From: Bacteriovorax stolpii
Lineage (GTDB): Bacteria; Bdellovibrionota; Bacteriovoracia; Bacteriovoracales; Bacteriovoracaceae
Length of the DNA: 32,505 nucleotides
Direction: 5' to 3'
NCBI GenBank assembly: GCA_945905815.1
Contig: CAMDQH010000028.1
Coordinates: 1-32,505 of the forward strand
Both the position numbers and the translations under genes were made by a program. Below are positions 30,696-32,505 of this stretch, in pieces. How positions within the stretch are numbered: position 1 is the first letter of the stretch; each line of letters starts with the position of its first letter. The notes below the pieces were generated by a model that saw only the letters and a list, made by a program, of their open reading frames with translations, was not told the DNA's origin and did no database searches.

Positions 30696-31820
30696 ACCAA
30701 ATCCGCAATTATTTTGCAAATAAACTTCAAAATCTTCATCTGTCGCAAATTTAAATTCGATTGGCGCAACGTCCATGGAATCCCAAAAATCAATTTTGGG
30801 ACGACGACACTTCTGACCGGTAGTTCCGTTGATTATGAGAACTTCGGCCGATCCGGAGTTCCCATGATCCATATCTATCTTTTGTTTTTCAAACTCACCT
30901 AATTGTGGTGATTGTCCACGAGCGTTCACTCTGAGAATGACCCCTCGCCCAGTATATTTAAAATCAGGATACAGACGTTTCATTCGGTCTGAGCTTGTAT
31001 CAACCGGGCCTTCCTGGAAGACTCCCCCAATAATTTCTTTTGAATCTTTATTAAATATCATCTTCTCACCACTCGGAAGAGTCACTTCCATGGTGTTGCT
31101 CAATTGCTCCAGAATCGGAAGCTGGTTTCGAGGAAAAACCATAAAGATAGAATGCATGGTATGCGAGATGGTGTCATTTGGAGCATCATCAATCTGCATC
31201 GCGATGTTCTGTCTGGCGTGCTCAGGATACTCAAAATTATAAGTACGTGATGAATTAAAATTTTTAACTATTTTATTTGTGCCCACGTTAACAAAACTAA
31301 ATTCTTCAGTTCCTGAAGCTGGGAAACGACTCCCTCTGCCAACCATCACTTCACCATTTGCTTTGGCTTCGATGAATTCATGATGATAAGGTAACAGCCC
31401 ATCTTTAAGTGGAGCAGTCGAAGATTTTAATACCGCCATCTTACTTTTAACTTTATTTTTCCAGTCTACTTGCATACGAATATCTGGACTCATCACTCTG
31501 GGCAATAAACTTGTCTTATAAATTCCCTGTTTAAGAGAAAAAGGTTTCGCTTCAACATCTTCTGAACAAGATAAAGTTAAGTCTGAAGGGTCCACATTGG
31601 TTAATATTGCTCCGTCTTTATCAAATAATTTTGCAACGACATAAGTTGAATCCATACCACTGGCAAAAACCGTTGAATCCTGAAAACTCAATTCAATCTT
31701 CGCCACACGAACATTTTCGTCAGTAAGACTGGCAAGATAGACCTTAGAAGAATTGAATGAGTACTTCAAAGGTGTTGTTGAAGAGCAGCTCACAATTAAT
31801 AACAAAATGAGATAGCGCAT
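30681..31820 (-). CDS. Lipoprotein of unknown function
   Basis: The 379-residue protein has a very short lipoprotein signal: a hydrophobic run ending LIVSC, with the lipid Cys at residue 12 followed by Ser, which favours the outer membrane. Residues about 40-135 look like an immunoglobulin-like beta domain (VYLASLTDENVRVAKIELSF, then YVVAKLFDKDGAILTNVDPS). The C-terminal half includes DMDHGNSGSAEVLIINGTTG. I cannot name a family. It lies 43 bases upstream of the queE stop in the same direction, so it may be co-transcribed with queE. Confidence 0.75.
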   Translation of the reverse strand: MRYLILLLIVSCSSTTPLKYSFNSSKVYLASLTDENVRVAKIELSFQDSTVFASGMDSTYVVAKLFDKDGAILTNVDPSDLTLSCSEDVEAKPFSLKQGIYKTSLLPRVMSPDIRMQVDWKNKVKSKMAVLKSSTAPLKDGLLPYHHEFIEAKANGEVMVGRGSRFPASGTEEFSFVNVGTNKIVKNFNSSRTYNFEYPEHARQNIAMQIDDAPNDTISHTMHSIFMVFPRNQLPILEQLSNTMEVTLPSGEKMIFNKDSKEIIGGVFQEGPVDTSSDRMKRLYPDFKYTGRGVILRVNARGQSPQLGEFEKQKIDMDHGNSGSAEVLIINGTTGQKCRRPKIDFWDSMDVAPIEFKFATDEDFEVYLQNNCGFGLPKF

Positions 31821-31863
31821 GCCTGGCTTATCGGTAAAATCTCTTAATACTTGAGCTAATTCG

Positions 31864-32505
31864 TTAGACTAGTCTCTCACTAGGGCCATAGGCCCATTTG
31901 TGTTGCTGACCTATGACTCTGAAAGGTAAACCAAAGGATTCATTGAGTTGAATCACCTGCTGAAAGCGGTTCATTGGGAAAGGTTCATTCGGTTCATAAC
32001 AAGGTGTCAGGCACCACGGAACGTTGGAATGAAGATTGTTTTTTACAAAGTGAAAAGCATCGTAGGTTGCTTCAAAATCTTTTTTATCTGATACCACGGC
32101 CTTAATCTGCGCCTTATTACCATAAGCTTCTAGAAATTTAGACAACAACTCTTTTGAAGTTTTGACTTGAGTTGATGGCGTTTTATAATCATAAGAAATG
32201 AAATCGACCATATCAAAAACTTCTGCAACGATTCTCGTTCCGGCAGCTTCAATATTTACGTAATAGTTTCTATCTTTAAGTTCTTTAATCAGCTCAATCA
32301 ATGCAGGAATATGTGATGGATGAAGTGGATCGCCACCAGTAATGGAAACTCGCTTAATAAGATTTTGTGAAAGTACTTCTATCTTTTCCATGACTTCATC
32401 CAAGGACTTCGTAAAAATCGGATCAAAGTCCCAAGTCTCTTTCGTATCACAATTCACACAGCCAATATGGCAGCCTTGAAAGCGCACGAAAATTTGTGGA
32501 ATTCC
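31864..32505 (-). CDS. queE: 7-carboxy-7-deazaguanine synthase (QueE), 5' end beyond the window
   Basis: QueE is a radical-SAM enzyme that contracts 6-carboxytetrahydropterin to CDG, the 7-deazaguanine core of queuosine. The cluster motif is C-x3-C-x2-C in GCHIGCVNCDT, preceded by IPQIFVRFQ, and the SAM contact is SITGGDPLH. The frame is open through the right edge, and the residues at the edge (GIPQIFVRF) are typical QueE sequence, so the true start lies outside; the GTG at 32487 is not the start. The C-terminal PCYEPNEPF and HKWAYGP fit the family. Its substrate pathway begins with GTP cyclohydrolase I, encoded at 17226-17831, but no link is shown. Confidence 0.9.
   Translation of the reverse strand, partial: GIPQIFVRFQGCHIGCVNCDTKETWDFDPIFTKSLDEVMEKIEVLSQNLIKRVSITGGDPLHPSHIPALIELIKELKDRNYYVNIEAAGTRIVAEVFDMVDFISYDYKTPSTQVKTSKELLSKFLEAYGNKAQIKAVVSDKKDFEATYDAFHFVKNNLHSNVPWCLTPCYEPNEPFPMNRFQQVIQLNESFGLPFRVIGQQHKWAYGPSERLV

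Noticed and set aside
1-32505. CRISPR arrays, tRNA/rRNA genes, insertion sequences, prophage
   Set aside because: No spaced direct-repeat array, no cloverleaf or rRNA-like stretch, and no transposase, integrase or phage structural gene could be seen on either strand.

Overview
The window reads as chromosome of a low-GC, Gram-negative, respiring bacterium that makes menaquinone. A complete menaquinone operon, a menaquinone-type succinate dehydrogenase (one cytochrome b subunit with a flavoprotein and an iron-sulphur subunit), an outer-membrane lipocalin, lipoproteins, PilZ proteins and many secreted proteins of unknown function suggest Bdellovibrionota (Bacteriovorax/Peredibacter-like). That placement is an inference from content and style, not from a marker gene. 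No rRNA, tRNA, CRISPR array, insertion sequence or phage gene was seen.

Layout. 1-416: 5' part of an unrecognised gene leaving the left edge. 645-2571: class I photolyase and, convergent to it, a Blc-type lipocalin. 11718-2632 (minus): ten tightly coupled genes, in order long-chain prenyl diphosphate synthase, DAHP synthase, ubiE/menG, menB, menF, menD, menH, menA, menC, menE. These run from central metabolites to finished menaquinone, except for a dedicated DHNA-CoA thioesterase. 11886-21346: a second block with a photolyase-related protein (FeS-BCP type), two DoxX-like membrane proteins, a DoxX/DUF2071 fusion, a FabZ-like hotdog protein, a TIGR03643 protein, two small membrane proteins, an OsmC-like protein, GTP cyclohydrolase I, a GbsR/MarR regulator, a MerR regulator of the CarH/LitR type, a TIGR01777 epimerase-SRPBCC fusion and a renalase-like flavoprotein. 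21540-24922: sdhCAB with a sigma70-like promoter and a strong terminator. 24965-28083: mazEF toxin-antitoxin, an intact PilZ gene, an EamA/RhtA exporter with a small leader ORF, a PilZ gene that looks split by a frameshift, and an intergenic stretch with a gene remnant and a hairpin. 28120-32505: secreted proteins, a SprT-like/DUF2786 protein, DUF423, a lipoprotein and the 5'-truncated queE.

How it fits together. The men operon supplies the quinone that the Sdh complex reduces. The two photolyase blocks flanking the men operon look like one dispersed light/photo-oxidative-stress regulon of the kind governed elsewhere by B12-dependent CarH/LitR repressors. Here the MerR protein ends before the cobalamin-binding Rossmann domain and is co-transcribed with a GbsR-like regulator. 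The photolyase-related protein lacks the four cysteines that hold the [4Fe-4S] cluster in the family. A light-response module without B12, with a cluster-free photolyase-like protein, is the most interesting reading of the window. It is a hypothesis from gene content and motifs.
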